From Sanguibacter gelidistatuariae (lineage in GTDB: Bacteria; Actinomycetota; Actinomycetes; Actinomycetales; Cellulomonadaceae), in the NCBI RefSeq assembly GCF_900096585.1, contig NZ_FMYH01000006.1:124001-188000 (forward strand): a DNA stretch of 64,000 nt. Direction: 5' to 3'. This document shows positions 1 through 10,491 of this stretch, piece by piece (the first letter of the stretch is position 1; every line of letters starts with the position of its first letter). The position numbers were made by a program, and so were the translations under genes. The notes under the pieces were generated by a model, which saw nothing but the letters and a program-made list of their open reading frames with translations, did not search any database and had not been told where the DNA came from.

Positions 1-184
1 AGCTGGTGCAGTCCCAGAGCTCAGGCGCCTGGGCACCGGACTCGATCGAGAAGCTCGGACGTGTCTCATGTGAGTTCGCGCAGTAGTACGACACGAAGAA
101 CCGGGGCGCGGTGTTCCCACGCTCGGCCTCGCCCCTCGGTCCAGCGCCAACTCGCGATCCGCGGATCGCACTACCACCAGCCAC
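1..184 (-). CDS. rbpA: RNA polymerase-binding protein RbpA (partial, N-terminal part)
   Basis: RbpA binds the primary sigma factor and stabilises the RNA polymerase holoenzyme at promoters in actinobacteria. The reading frame gives about 61 residues starting (M)AGGSAIRGSRVGAG, then EAERGNTAPR, FFVSYYCANSHET, and ends at the window edge just after LWDCTS. This matches the basic N-terminal tail and the start of the RbpA core domain; the second cysteine pair and the sigma-interaction domain lie outside the window. The GTG start at 182-184 has a GGGAG ribosome site about six bases upstream. It follows secG in the same direction with under 30 bases between them, a pairing common in actinobacteria. 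The gene is cut only by the window edge. Confidence 0.85.
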   Translation of the reverse strand, partial: MAGGSAIRGSRVGAGPRGEAERGNTAPRFFVSYYCANSHETRPSFSIESGAQAPELWDCTS

Positions 185-206
185 AGAAGCTCCCGCTGCA
201 GAAGAG

Positions 207-224
207 AAAGGTCACGAGACCTTT
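207..224 (-). terminator. Short hairpin at the end of secG
   Basis: The 7-bp arms AAAGGTC and GACCTTT flank a 4-base loop and overlap the secG stop codon. The tract after it is pyrimidine-rich (CTCTTC) rather than a true U-run, so it may only attenuate transcription into rbpA. Confidence 0.35.
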
Positions 225-454
225 TGGATGAGACCCAGCAGCACGACCGAGACGAACCAGACCAGGGCGAAGCCGATGGTGATGCGGTTGAGGTTGCGCT
301 CAGCGACTCCGGAGCTGCCGACGCCGCTCGAGGCGCCGCCACCGAACATGTCCGAGAGTCCGCCACCCTTGCCCTTGTGCAGCAGGATGAGCATGATCAG
401 GAAAGCGCTCGTCAGGACGAGGATGACGTTCAGGGCGATACGCAAGATGTCCAC
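212..454 (-). CDS. secG: Preprotein translocase subunit SecG
   Basis: SecG is the small auxiliary subunit of the SecYEG channel that exports unfolded proteins across the cytoplasmic membrane. The 80-residue product has two hydrophobic segments (about residues 4-25 and 58-77). They are separated by the diagnostic glycine-rich cytosolic loop HKGKGGGLSDMFGGG. Length and layout fit the family. The start is GTG with only a weak ribosome site. It lies downstream of tpiA across a 184-bp gap that contains a strong hairpin, so it probably has its own promoter and drives rbpA. Confidence 0.95.
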   Translation of the reverse strand: MDILRIALNVILVLTSAFLIMLILLHKGKGGGLSDMFGGGASSGVGSSGVAERNLNRITIGFALVWFVSVVLLGLIQKVS

Positions 455-566
455 AGACTCGTTCTTTCTACTTCATCGATGGGTGATCCGCGCGGAGACA
501 GACCGTGACGCACGACACGCTCCGCGTCGGGTCAAGGATAAGCCACTTGAGCGGGCCTGACGCACA

Positions 567-598
567 TGGCTCACCGAGACGGTCGTCTCGGTGAGCCA
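567..598 (-). terminator. 14-bp perfect hairpin between tpiA and secG
   Basis: Arms TGGCTCACCGAGAC and GTCTCGGTGAGCCA enclose the loop GGTC. It lies about 40 bases after the tpiA stop. There is no U-tract on either strand, so it would be an actinobacterial-type hairpin terminator for the tpiA-pgk-gap operon. Confidence 0.6.
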
Positions 599-638
599 CG
601 GCACCCCGACGGCGTCGTCGACGCCGCCGGATCGTGTA

Positions 639-1421
639 TCAGCCCTGGTAGCCGGCGATCTTCGCAAACTCTTCGGGGTCGAGGCTCGCCCCGCCGACGA
701 GGGCGCCGTCGACGTCCTGCTCCTTCATGAGCTCGGCGATCGAGGAGGACTTGACCGAACCGCCATAGAGCACGCGGACGGCGTCGGCCACGTCGGCCGA
801 GTACAGCTCCGCGAGGCGGACGCGGATGGCTCCGGCAACCTCCTGCGCGTCCTGCGGGGTGGCGACCTCGCCGGTGCCGATGGCCCAGACGGGCTCGTAG
901 GCGATGACGACCTTGGCCGCGTCCTCGGCCGAGAAGCCGGCGAGAGCGCCGTCGACCTGGGCGAGGGCGTAGGAGACCTGGTCCCCGGCCTTGCGGATGT
1001 CGAGGGCCTCGCCCACGCAGATGATCGGGATGATGCCGTGCGCGAGGGCCGCCTTGGACTTGGCGTTGACGAGCGCGTCGTCCTCGTTGTGGTACTGGCG
1101 GCGCTCGGAGTGACCGACCGCGACGTACTTCACGCCGAGCTTGGACAGGAACACCGGGGAGATCTCGCCGGTGTACGCACCGGAGACGTGCTGTGACACG
1201 TCCTGGGCACCGTAGCTCAGCTCAAGCTTGTCGGCGTCGACGAGGGTCTGCACGCTGCGCAGGTCCGTGAACGGGACGAGCACGGTGACCTCGACGGCCG
1301 AGAAGTCGTGCTTGGCGTCCTTGAGGGTCCAGGCGAGCTTCTGCGCCAGCTGGATCGCCTCGGTGTGGTCCTTGTTCATCTTCCAGTTGCCCGCGATGAG
1401 CGGGGTACGGGAGCTAGCCAT
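639..1421 (-). CDS. tpiA: Triosephosphate isomerase
   Basis: This enzyme interconverts dihydroxyacetone phosphate and glyceraldehyde 3-phosphate in glycolysis. The 260-residue product shows AGNWKMN at residues 10-16 (substrate-binding Lys14), VGHSERR with the electrophilic His104, [10 protein letters not shown] with catalytic Glu176 and the phosphate-binding YGGSV near residues 219-223. It is full length for a TIM barrel. It is last in the gap-pgk-tpiA run, 55 bases after the pgk stop, and is probably co-transcribed with pgk. Confidence 0.98.
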   Translation of the reverse strand: MASSRTPLIAGNWKMNKDHTEAIQLAQKLAWTLKDAKHDFSAVEVTVLVPFTDLRSVQTLVDADKLELSYGAQDVSQHVSGAYTGEISPVFLSKLGVKYVAVGHSERRQYHNEDDALVNAKSKAALAHGIIPIICVGEALDIRKAGDQVSYALAQVDGALAGFSAEDAAKVVIAYEPVWAIGTGEVATPQDAQEVAGAIRVRLAELYSADVADAVRVLYGGSVKSSSIAELMKEQDVDGALVGGASLDPEEFAKIAGYQG

Positions 1422-1476
1422 AGTGATGTCTACCTTCTACGTCGGTGCTGCGTCGGTGCGTGCGGGTGTGCGTACG

Positions 1477-2676
1477 TCAGGCGTCGAGGACGGCGATGCC
1501 GGGCAGCGACTTGCCCTCGAGGAACTCCAGGCTCGCGCCACCACCGGTCGAGATGTGGCTGAAGCCGGCCTCGTCGAAGCCGAGGATGCGCACGGCCGCG
1601 GCCGAGTCGCCGCCGCCGACGATCGAGAACCCGCCGTTGGCAGTCGCGTCGACGAGCGCCTGCGCGACGGCGCGGGTGCCACCGGAGAACGCCTCGAACT
1701 CGAAGACGCCGGCCGGGCCGTTCCAGACCACGGTCTTGGCGTCGACGATCTTCGATGCGAAGAGCTTCTGGGAGTCGGGGCCGATGTCCAGGCCGATCTT
1801 TCCGTCCGGGATAGCGTCCGCAGCGACGACCTCGGCGGGCGAGTCCGCCTTGAACTCGCTGGCCACGATGATGTCGGTCGGCAGGACGATCTCCACGCCG
1901 GCCTTCTCGGCGTCGGCCAGGTAACCCTTGACGGTATCGATCTGGTCGGCCTCGAGCAGGGAGTTGCCGACCGGGTAGCCCTTGGCCGCGAGGAAGGTGA
2001 AGACCATCCCGCCGCCGATCAGCAGGCGGTCGGCCTTCGTGATGAGGTTCGCGATGACGCCGAGCTTGTCGGAGACCTTCGAGCCGCCGAGGACGACGAC
2101 GTAGGGACGCGCCGGGTTCTCGGTGGCCTTCTTGAGCGACTCGACCTCCTTGAGGACGAGCGAGCCCACCGCGGAGGGGAGCTTGAGCGCGATGTCGTAG
2201 ACCGAGGCCTGCTTGCGGTGCACAACACCGAAGCCGTCGGACACATAGGCGTCAGCCAGCTCTGCCAGGTCGGCGGCCAGGCTTGCGCGCTCGGCCTCGT
2301 CCTTGGACGTCTCGCGCGGGTCGAAGCGGATGTTCTCGAGCAGGGCGACCTCGCCGTCCTTGAGCGCTGCAACGGTTGCCTTGGCGGACTCTCCGACGGT
2401 GTCCTTGGCCAGCGTCACCGGTGCACCGAGCAGCTCACCGAGGCGCGCGGCCACGGGAGCGAGCGAGTACTTGTCCTCGGGTGCGCCCTTGGGACGGCCC
2501 AGGTGCGCGGTCACGATGACCTTCGCGCCGGCGTCGACCAGGGACGTGAGGGTGGGGAGGGCGGCGCGGATGCGGCCGTCGTCGGTGATGGTCGTGCCAT
2601 CGAGCGGCACGTTGAAGTCAGAGCGGACGAGCACGCGCTTGCCGCGCAGGTCGCCGAGATCCTCGATCGTCTTCAT
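1477..2676 (-). CDS. pgk: Phosphoglycerate kinase
   Basis: It transfers the acyl phosphate of 1,3-bisphosphoglycerate to ADP in glycolysis. The 399-residue product begins [27 protein letters not shown]; the RSDFNVP signature is at residues 18-24. TAHLGRPKG follows near residue 57, and the nucleotide-site motif GGGDSAAAV sits near residue 353. It is full length. It lies between gap and tpiA; the gap-pgk spacer contains a long inverted repeat that could set the ratio between the two genes. Confidence 0.98.
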   Translation of the reverse strand: MKTIEDLGDLRGKRVLVRSDFNVPLDGTTITDDGRIRAALPTLTSLVDAGAKVIVTAHLGRPKGAPEDKYSLAPVAARLGELLGAPVTLAKDTVGESAKATVAALKDGEVALLENIRFDPRETSKDEAERASLAADLAELADAYVSDGFGVVHRKQASVYDIALKLPSAVGSLVLKEVESLKKATENPARPYVVVLGGSKVSDKLGVIANLITKADRLLIGGGMVFTFLAAKGYPVGNSLLEADQIDTVKGYLADAEKAGVEIVLPTDIIVASEFKADSPAEVVAADAIPDGKIGLDIGPDSQKLFASKIVDAKTVVWNGPAGVFEFEAFSGGTRAVAQALVDATANGGFSIVGGGDSAAAVRILGFDEAGFSHISTGGGASLEFLEGKSLPGIAVLDA

Positions 2677-2709
2677 GAATACTCCAAGCTCAGGGGGCGG
2701 ACATGCGAA

Positions 2710-2757
2710 CGTCCGCGTGAGTGACGACTGCCTATTGGCTCATCACTCACGCGGACG
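2710..2757 (-). terminator. Large inverted repeat in the gap-pgk spacer
   Basis: A perfect 15-bp pair, CGTCCGCGTGAGTGA and TCACTCACGCGGACG, flanks an 18-base loop that itself can pair (GCC/GGC). It lies in the 128-bp spacer after gap and upstream of pgk. It could be a terminator or attenuator between the genes, or an mRNA-processing stem. No U-tract is visible. Confidence 0.5.
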
Positions 2758-2804
2758 CTTCATCAACTACGGGTTGCTACCCGAAGATCATCGCTGCGCG
2801 AGGA

Positions 2805-3917
<1,113 letters not shown>

Positions 3918-4040
3918 CTACTTGGCGCCGCGTGTACTCAACGACTTGAGCCTATACCCCCGGGGCGGGTTTTGTGAGGACTATCGTCCTGTGAGACGGC
4001 TCGGCGCCCCGAGCACCCGGTGTGCGCTGGAGTCGGCGCT

Positions 4041-5021
4041 CTAGAGATCGAGCAGGTCGGGGCTGAGCCCCGCCTCGGTGTCCGGGATGCCAAGCTCCTC
4101 CGCGCGCTTGTCCGCGGTGGCCAGCAGCCGCCGGATGCGACCGGCGACGGCGTCCTTGGTCAGCGGCGGGTCGGCCAGCTGCCCCAGCTCCTCGAGGGAT
4201 GCCTGCTTGTGCGCCAGGCGCAGCTCACCGGCCTGGCGCAGGTGCTCGGGGAGGTCGACCCCGAGGATCTCGAAGGCCCGCTCGACGCGGGCGCCGGCCG
4301 CGACCGCGGCGCGGGCCGAGCGGCGCAGGTTGGCGTCGTCGAAGTTCGCGAGCCGGTTCGCGGTCCCGCGGACCTCTCGGCGCTGGCGTCGCTCCTCCCA
4401 GACCTTGACGGTCTCGAGCGCACCGAGGCGGGTGAGCAGTGTGCCGATCGCCTCGCCGTCGCGGATGACCACCCGGTCGACGCCGCGCACCTCGCGGGCC
4501 TTGGCGGTGATCCCCAGCCGCCGTGCGGCCCCCACGAGGGCGAGGGCGGCCTCTGGTCCGGGGCAGGTGACCTCGAGCGCAGAGGACCGTCCGGGCTCGG
4601 TCAATGAGCCGTGGGCGAGGAAGGCGCCGCGCCAGGCGGCCTCCGCCTCGCTGATGCCGGCCGAGACGACCTGGGGAGGCAGCCCGCGCACGGGGTGGCC
4701 GCGGCTGTCCAGGAGGCCGGTCTGGCGGGCCAGCGACTCACCGTCCTTGGCCACGCGGATGACGTAGCGGCTGCCTCGGCGGATACCACCGGCCGAGACG
4801 ACGATGATCTCGCTCGTGTGCCCGTAGACCTCCGAGATCGCCTGCCGCAGCCGCCGCGCGGCGATCGCCGTGTCGAGCTCCGCCTCGATGACGATCCGGC
4901 CGGAGACGATGTGCAGGCCCCCGGCGAACCGCAGCATCGCCGAGACCTCGGCCTTGCGGCACGAGGTCTTGTCGATGGGAAGTCGGGCTAGTTCATCTTT
5001 CACCTGAGCCGTGAGCGCCAT
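4041..5021 (-). CDS. whiA: DNA-binding protein WhiA
   Basis: WhiA is a sporulation and cell-division regulator in streptomycetes and is conserved across Gram-positive bacteria. The ATG start gives [15 protein letters not shown], the usual N-terminus, and a 326-residue product. The first two thirds form the LAGLIDADG-homing-endonuclease-like fold ([18 protein letters not shown], then [10 protein letters not shown]). The C-terminal third is the helix-turn-helix region ([26 protein letters not shown]). It follows yvcK and rapZ in the classic rapZ-yvcK-whiA order. An unusually strong ribosome site lies about 30 bases upstream of the ATG, beside an in-frame GTG at 5057, so a 338-residue form is possible. 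Confidence 0.93.
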   Translation of the reverse strand: MALTAQVKDELARLPIDKTSCRKAEVSAMLRFAGGLHIVSGRIVIEAELDTAIAARRLRQAISEVYGHTSEIIVVSAGGIRRGSRYVIRVAKDGESLARQTGLLDSRGHPVRGLPPQVVSAGISEAEAAWRGAFLAHGSLTEPGRSSALEVTCPGPEAALALVGAARRLGITAKAREVRGVDRVVIRDGEAIGTLLTRLGALETVKVWEERRQRREVRGTANRLANFDDANLRRSARAAVAAGARVERAFEILGVDLPEHLRQAGELRLAHKQASLEELGQLADPPLTKDAVAGRIRRLLATADKRAEELGIPDTEAGLSPDLLDL

Positions 5022-5075
5022 GAGGCAATCCTGCCATCGTTCCAGGTGGCCGATCACCTCCCTCGGCGAATGGCC

Positions 5076-6047
5076 TCAGGTGCTGAGCGTGCCGACGTCA
5101 CCGAGGAAGTTGTCGAACACGTCCCGATAGGCGGCCGCCAGCCGCAGCGGGTCGTGACGGGCTGTCCCGTCGCTGCGGCGCACCTGCCGCATGATGAGCC
5201 GCGCGCCCATCCGCTCGACCTCGGCGATCAGCAGTTCCGGGTCGTCGACCGCGGACGGGTCGGCCAGGACAGCGTCGATGCGCAGGCCCGGCGCGTGCTC
5301 GTAGAGGGCCCGGATGTGCTCGACGACGGTCATGCCATGGGTCTCGTTCGTGTCGCTGGCGAGGTTGAGGGTCAGGCAGCGCCGCCCGCCGGTCGTGTGC
5401 AGGGCCTCGGCCAGCTCGGGTACCAGCAGGTGGGGCATGACCGAGGAGAACCACGACCCGGGTCCCAGGACGATCCAGTCGGCCTCCATGACGGCGGCCA
5501 CCGCGTCCGGGTGGGCCGGCGGGTCGGCCGGGATGAGGCGGATCCGCTCGACCCGACCGTCGGTCGCGCCGACTGCAGACTGTCCCACGATCGTGCGGAC
5601 CTCTCCCCCGACGATGAGGTCGGCCTCGATCGAGAGCGGCACGGAGGACATCGGCAGCACCCGTCCGCGCGCACCGAGGAGCTTGCCCACGAGGTCGAGG
5701 CCTTCCACGCAGTCTCCGAGCTGCTCCCAGAGCGCGACGATCAGGAGGTTCCCGACGGCATGCTGATCGAGCGGCCCGTCGGAGATGAACCGGTGCTGGA
5801 GCACGTCACGCCAGGTGCGACCCCAGTCGGAGTCGTCGCACAGGGCGGCCAGTGCCATCCGCAGGTCGCCCGGGGGGAGCACGCCCAGCTCGGACCGCAG
5901 CCTCCCGGACGAGCCGCCGTCGTCGGCCACCGTGACCACGGCGGCGAGCTTGCCGGACATGAGACGCAGCGCCGACAGGCTCGCCGAGAGCCCGTGCCCA
6001 CCGCCGAGCGCGACGACGGAAGGGTTGTCGAGGGACCCCACGCTCAT
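5076..6047 (-). CDS. yvcK: YvcK family gluconeogenesis factor
   Basis: YvcK proteins have the CofD-like fold, bind UDP-sugars in Bacillus and are needed for growth on gluconeogenic carbon and for cell-wall homeostasis. The 323-residue product shows VALGGGHGLSASLSALR (GGGHG near residues 14-18), VTVADDGGSSGRLR and the phosphate-site-like VLGPGSWFSSVMPHLL. Its start overlaps the rapZ stop by four bases (ATGA), indicating translational coupling, and whiA follows closely. Confidence 0.92.
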   Translation of the reverse strand: MSVGSLDNPSVVALGGGHGLSASLSALRLMSGKLAAVVTVADDGGSSGRLRSELGVLPPGDLRMALAALCDDSDWGRTWRDVLQHRFISDGPLDQHAVGNLLIVALWEQLGDCVEGLDLVGKLLGARGRVLPMSSVPLSIEADLIVGGEVRTIVGQSAVGATDGRVERIRLIPADPPAHPDAVAAVMEADWIVLGPGSWFSSVMPHLLVPELAEALHTTGGRRCLTLNLASDTNETHGMTVVEHIRALYEHAPGLRIDAVLADPSAVDDPELLIAEVERMGARLIMRQVRRSDGTARHDPLRLAAAYRDVFDNFLGDVGTLST

Positions 6048-6982
6048 TCCTTCCCGAGGTCCCGGGCGGTCACGGCGACCGGGTGGCCCAGGTCGCGCAG
6101 CCGCTGGGCGATCGCCTCGCTCACCGCGACCGAGCGGTGCTTGCCACCCGTGCAGCCGATCGCGATGGTCACGTATCGCTTCTCCTCGTTGAGGTAGCCG
6201 CTCAGCACGGGTTCGAGGGCGGCGACGTACCGGTCGATGAACTCGGTCGCCCCGGGCAGCCCGAGGACAAAGTCCCGGACCGGGGCGTCGCGGCCGGTGA
6301 GGTGGCGCAGCTCGGTGATCCAGTACGGGTTGGCGAGGAAGCGCATGTCGACGACGTGGTCGGCGTCGAGCGGGATCCCGTACTTGAAGCCGAAGGAGAC
6401 GACATTGATCCGCAGGGCCTCGTGGCTCGCCTCGGCGACGGACTTGCGCACCTCGCGGGCGAGGTCGTGGACGTTGAGGTCCGACGTGTCGATGAGCACG
6501 TCGGAGCGGGAGCGCATGGCCCCCAGCAGGTGACGCTCGGTCTCGATCCCGTCGAGGATCCGGCCATCAGCCTGGAGCGGGTGCGGGCGGCGCACCTGCT
6601 CGAACCGGCGCACGAGCACCTCGTCGGAGGCGTCGAGGAAGAGGATTCGGTAGTGGATTCCCCGCTTGCTGAACCGGGTCAGCACGTCGTTGAGGTCATT
6701 GAAGAACTCGCGTCCGCGGACGTCGACGACGGCGCCGACCCGGGTGATCGACGACCCGGCACGGGTCATCATGTCGACGAGCGGGACAAGCATCTTGGGC
6801 GGCAGGTTGTCGACCACGTACCAGTCGAGGTCCTCGAGCACCATCGCGGCGCGGGACCGGCCGGCGCCGGACATGCCGGTGATGATCAGGACCTCGCTCG
6901 TCGGAGGCTCGGGCGGGTGGGTCACGGCTTCGACGGCGGGGATACCTTGCGGAACGGTCATCGGAGCTGCCTCGTCAGTCAT
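6044..6982 (-). CDS. rapZ: RNase adapter RapZ / nucleotide-binding protein YvcJ family
   Basis: The family binds GTP/ATP; E. coli RapZ steers RNase E to the GlmZ small RNA, while the actinobacterial role is less clear. The 312-residue product has the Walker A motif GMSGAGRS at residues 36-43, DNLPPKML, VDVRGREF and the C-terminal signature IGCTGGKHRSV. The N-terminal ~30 residues are a poorly conserved extension. It lies 58 bases after uvrC and is coupled to yvcK. Confidence 0.92.
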   Translation of the reverse strand: MTDEAAPMTVPQGIPAVEAVTHPPEPPTSEVLIITGMSGAGRSRAAMVLEDLDWYVVDNLPPKMLVPLVDMMTRAGSSITRVGAVVDVRGREFFNDLNDVLTRFSKRGIHYRILFLDASDEVLVRRFEQVRRPHPLQADGRILDGIETERHLLGAMRSRSDVLIDTSDLNVHDLAREVRKSVAEASHEALRINVVSFGFKYGIPLDADHVVDMRFLANPYWITELRHLTGRDAPVRDFVLGLPGATEFIDRYVAALEPVLSGYLNEEKRYVTIAIGCTGGKHRSVAVSEAIAQRLRDLGHPVAVTARDLGKE

Positions 6983-7040
6983 GGGCCTAGCATGCCAGGC
7001 ATCGCGTGGTCAGGGTGGCATCGCACGGTACAGGGCGCGA

Positions 7041-9101
7041 TCAGGGCGCCACGCCGGAGGTGACCTGGCTCGCATCGCCGGCCGGGTTGCCGGAGGCTGC
7101 TGCCACGGCGGCCTCCCCGTCGACCGGCCTTAGGGCCGCCACGACCGCCTCCGCGGTGCGCTGCCCCATCCCGGGGACCGTGACGATCTCCTCGACGGAC
7201 GCGGCCCGCAGGCGTTTGAGCGACCCGAAGTGGCGCAGCAGCGCGCCCTTGCGCGCCGGTCCGAGGCCCGGGACGTCGTCGAGCAGGGAGACGGTCATGC
7301 CCTTGCCGCGCTTGGAGCGGTGGGCATTGATCGCGAAGCGGTGGGCCTCGTCGCGGACGCGTTGCAGCAGGTAGAGGCCCTCGGAGGACCGCTGCAGGAT
7401 GACGGGGTACTCCTCCGCCGGGATCCAGACCTCCTCCAGGCGCTTGGCCAGGCCGCACAGCGCGACGTCGTCGATGCCCAGGTCGGCCAGCGCGCGCGCG
7501 GCCGCGGCGACCTGGGGCGGGCCGCCGTCGACCACCACGAGGTTGGGCGGGTAGGCGAAGCGGCGGCGCTGCGCGCCCTCACCCTCCCCCACCTCCGGAC
7601 CGACCTCGCCGGAGACGCGCACGGCGACCGACTCGAGCTCAAGCTCCCCCGAGGCCGAGCGGTCCGTGAGGTACCGCTTGAACCGCCGGGTGATGACCTC
7701 GTACATGGCCGCGGTGTCGTCCCGGGCGCCCTCACCCTCGGGGCCGCGGATCGTGAAGGTCCGGTACTCGCTCTTGCGCGGGAGGCCGTCCTCGAAGACG
7801 ACCATCGAGGCCGCCTGATAGGTGCCCTGGGTCGTGGAGATGTCGTAGCACTCGATCCGCAGAGGTGCGCTGTCGAGTTCGAGCGCCTCCTGGAGCTCGC
7901 GCAGCGCGAGGCTGCGGGTCGTGAGGTCCCCGGCCCGCCGGGTGCGGTGCAGGGCGAGGGCGTGCTCGGCGTTCTTGCGCACGGTCTCGGCAAGCTCACG
8001 CTTGTCCCCGCGCTGGGGAACCCGCACGTCGACCTTCGCTCCGCGCAGCCCGGAGAGCCACGCCGACATCTCTTCGGTGTGGGTCGGCAGCATGGGGACG
8101 AGCACCTCCCGTGGCACGAGTCCGCTGTCGCGCGAGGCGGCCTGGTCTCCCCCGGCGCTCTCGTCGGCGGTCCCGTAGACCTGCTGGAGCAGGTGCTCGA
8201 CGAGGTCCGCGTCCGTGACGTCCTCAACCTTCTCCACGACCCAGCCGCGCTGGCCACGGATCCGCCCGCCGCGGACGTGGAACACCTGGACCGCGGCCTC
8301 GAGGTCGTCCCCGACGAGGGCGAAGATGTCCGCGTCCGTGCCGTCGTCGAGCACGACGGCGTTCTTCTCCATCGCGCGCTGCAGCGCCTGGATGTCGTCG
8401 CGCAACCGGGCGGCCTGCTCATACTCCATGTTCTGGGCGGCCATCGTCATCTCGTCGGTGAGACGGCGGACGAACTTGCCGGTGTCACCGGCCATGAAGG
8501 CGCAGAAGTCCTCCGCGAGGGCCCGGTGCTCGTCCTTGCTCACCCGGTCGACGCAGGGGGCCGAGCACTTGTCGATGTAGCCCAGCAGGCAGGGGCGCCC
8601 GGACTGCTGGGCGCGGCGGTACACCCCCGCCGAGCACGTGCGGATCGGGAACACCCGCAAGAGCAGGTCGAGGGTCTCCCGGATCGCCCAGGCGTGCGGG
8701 AACGGGCCGAAGTACCGGGTGCCCGCTCGTTTGGCGCCGCGCATCACCTGCGCCCGCGGGACCGACTCGCCCATCGTCACCGCGAGGTAGGGGTAGGACT
8801 TGTCGTCGCGGTACTTGACGTTGAAGCGCGGGTCGTACTCCTTGATCCAGGAGTATTCGAGAGCGAGTGCCTCGACCTCCGTATTCACGACGGTCCACTC
8901 CACGGAGCATGCGGTCGTGACCATCGACTGGGTGCGCGGGTGCAGCGAGGCCAGGTCTTGGAAGTAGTTGGCGAGCCGGGCGCGCAGGTTCTTCGCCTTG
9001 CCCACGTAGATGACCCGGCCGTGCTCGTCACGGAAACGGTAGACACCCGGGGTGGTTGGGATCTCCCCCGGGGCGGGTCGGTACGTTGCTGGGTCAGCCA
9101 T
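7041..9101 (-). CDS. uvrC: Excinuclease ABC subunit C (UvrC)
   Basis: UvrC makes both incisions in nucleotide-excision repair after UvrA-UvrB damage recognition. The 686-residue product starts with a GIY-YIG nuclease domain ([25 protein letters not shown], residues 19-43). A UVR motif that contacts UvrB follows ([20 protein letters not shown], about 205-225), then the RNase H-like domain with ECYDIS and [10 protein letters not shown]. Two helix-hairpin-helix motifs end it ([20 protein letters not shown] and [13 protein letters not shown]). uvrA and uvrB are also in this window but not in the same operon. No LexA-like box is visible upstream. Confidence 0.97.
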   Translation of the reverse strand: MADPATYRPAPGEIPTTPGVYRFRDEHGRVIYVGKAKNLRARLANYFQDLASLHPRTQSMVTTACSVEWTVVNTEVEALALEYSWIKEYDPRFNVKYRDDKSYPYLAVTMGESVPRAQVMRGAKRAGTRYFGPFPHAWAIRETLDLLLRVFPIRTCSAGVYRRAQQSGRPCLLGYIDKCSAPCVDRVSKDEHRALAEDFCAFMAGDTGKFVRRLTDEMTMAAQNMEYEQAARLRDDIQALQRAMEKNAVVLDDGTDADIFALVGDDLEAAVQVFHVRGGRIRGQRGWVVEKVEDVTDADLVEHLLQQVYGTADESAGGDQAASRDSGLVPREVLVPMLPTHTEEMSAWLSGLRGAKVDVRVPQRGDKRELAETVRKNAEHALALHRTRRAGDLTTRSLALRELQEALELDSAPLRIECYDISTTQGTYQAASMVVFEDGLPRKSEYRTFTIRGPEGEGARDDTAAMYEVITRRFKRYLTDRSASGELELESVAVRVSGEVGPEVGEGEGAQRRRFAYPPNLVVVDGGPPQVAAAARALADLGIDDVALCGLAKRLEEVWIPAEEYPVILQRSSEGLYLLQRVRDEAHRFAINAHRSKRGKGMTVSLLDDVPGLGPARKGALLRHFGSLKRLRAASVEEIVTVPGMGQRTAEAVVAALRPVDGEAAVAAASGNPAGDASQVTSGVAP

Positions 9102-9212
9102 GCTTCGAGCCTAGTTCAGACGTCTGACAGTCCTCGTGCGGGTATCGCCGCGGGCGACACGCGCAGACGTGATGGGTGTCACATTCTTAGGCTTGCGGCT
9201 ACGGTGTGGGGC

Positions 9213-9725
9213 ATGGGCGCCTTTCACTCGTACACGACAGCCATCACCTGGACCGGCGCGGGCACCGAAGGGACCGCCTCCTACACCAGCTATTCCCGAG
9301 ATCACCTCGTCGGCGCAGAGGGCAAGCCGGATATCTTGGCGAGCGCCGACCCTGCGTTCCGGGGCGACCCTGCGCGGCACAACCCGGAGGAGCTCTTTGT
9401 CGCGAGCCTCTCCCAGTGCCACATGCTGTGGTTCTTGCACATGGCCGCCGTGGCCGGGGTCGTGGTCCGGTCGTACACCGACACCGCGGTGGGCACCATG
9501 CGGGTCGAGTCCGCCGGAGCTGGCCAGTTCACCGAGATCGAGTTGCGACCCCGCGTCATAATCGACGACGACGACGCGCCGGACCGCGACGCCCGGATCG
9601 CGGAGCTGCACGAGCGCGCGCACGCGCACTGCTTCATCTCCCGGTCGGTCAACTTCCCGGTCCGCATCATCCCAGCGGTGCGTCCCGCCGTGGCCGCCGC
9701 CCACGCCGGTCACCCCTTCCGCTGA
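9213..9725 (+). CDS. OsmC family protein
   Basis: OsmC/Ohr proteins are small cysteine-dependent peroxidases that reduce organic hydroperoxides. The 170-residue product has the OsmC order: RHNPEELFVASLSQCHMLWFL with the first cysteine at residue 69, and HERAHAHCFISRSVN with the second at residue 140. The ATG start at 9213 follows a purine-poor leader, so the message may be leaderless. It is divergent from uvrC. Its stop codon TGA lies inside palindromic repeat copy A, so the last residues abut a repeat insertion. Confidence 0.9.
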   Translation: MGAFHSYTTAITWTGAGTEGTASYTSYSRDHLVGAEGKPDILASADPAFRGDPARHNPEELFVASLSQCHMLWFLHMAAVAGVVVRSYTDTAVGTMRVESAGAGQFTEIELRPRVIIDDDDAPDRDARIAELHERAHAHCFISRSVNFPVRIIPAVRPAVAAAHAGHPFR

Positions 9726-9783
9726 GTGCGGTCAAACGGTTGCCCTCTGTCCGATTTGGGCAGCCATTCGAGCGCACTCAGCG
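9720..9783. repeat. Palindromic repeat copy A (about 64 bp)
   Basis: One of four copies in the window of an imperfect palindrome beginning CGCTGAGTGCGG and ending CGCACTCAGCG, with a semi-conserved centre (GGTTGCCC...CCGATTTGGGCAGCC). It overlaps the stop codon of the OsmC gene and precedes the lipoprotein gene. The other copies are near 23.4, 40.4 and 58.4 kb. Confidence 0.85.
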
Positions 9784-9858
9784 AGGTCGCTGGCGGGGTT
9801 GTCCACAGGTCCTGCTAAAACGTGCCGAAGTACCCGGGTCGGACGTAGTGTCGGGTGC

Positions 9859-10491
9859 ATGACTTTTCGAGGGTCGAGGCGCCGCCGCTGGGCGGTCGTG
9901 ACCGTTGGCGGTGCGCTGGTTCTCGGGGGCTGCACGGACGGATCCTCGGCTGGCCCGGCGGCCACCCCTTCACACGGGCCGACGACGTCACCGTCCGCCC
10001 CGGAGCCGACGACGGACCCCACGCCGCGCCCCACCGGCACGGCAGCATCGACTCCCCCGGTGAAGCCAGCCGCGATGGCCAACGACGACGAAGCTGGGGC
10101 ACGCGCCGCGGCTGAGTACTTCGTGGAGCTGTACGGGTACGCGGTCCAGAGCCAGGACCTCGTGGAGTTCACCAACTTCTGCGATCCGGCGAGTGTCTTC
10201 TGCAGCGGCGTGATTGATGATGTGAACGCGGATATTACTGCAGGGACGCGCACCGAAGGTGGCGCATCAGTCCTTCACGTGTACCGGGTAGACGTCCCAG
10301 CCGCAGACGCGTTCTACACGGTATGGGGACGCGTCGACAGAGACCCGTTCATAGCTGTCGGTGCCGATGGTTCGACGATCTTTGAATCGGACGGTGAAGA
10401 CGCCCTCGATTTCGCAGTAGCCGTTGAACATATCCCGGGTCACGGTTGGCTTACGCGAGCGGCAAAACCCGGAATCGTGCCGATCTCATGA
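9859..10491 (+). CDS. Putative DUF6318-like lipoprotein
   Basis: Function is unknown. The 210-residue product has a basic N-terminus (RGSRRRR), a hydrophobic stretch and a lipobox VLGGC with the lipidated cysteine at residue 25. A Ser/Thr/Pro-rich linker follows (about 28-70), then a folded domain with AAAEYFVELYGYAVQSQDL and FCDPASVFCSGVIDDV. That pattern recalls DUF6318 proteins of actinobacteria. The ATG at 9859 is chosen because an earlier start adds a non-signal region. It overlaps the next gene by ATGA, so the two are probably translated together and act at the cell surface. Confidence 0.75.
   Translation: MTFRGSRRRRWAVVTVGGALVLGGCTDGSSAGPAATPSHGPTTSPSAPEPTTDPTPRPTGTAASTPPVKPAAMANDDEAGARAAAEYFVELYGYAVQSQDLVEFTNFCDPASVFCSGVIDDVNADITAGTRTEGGASVLHVYRVDVPAADAFYTVWGRVDRDPFIAVGADGSTIFESDGEDALDFAVAVEHIPGHGWLTRAAKPGIVPIS

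Noticed and set aside
7230-9210. Very long plus-strand open frame opposite uvrC, running into the OsmC gene
   Set aside because: It is the high-GC antisense shadow of uvrC; only the part from 9213 has family similarity and a real start.
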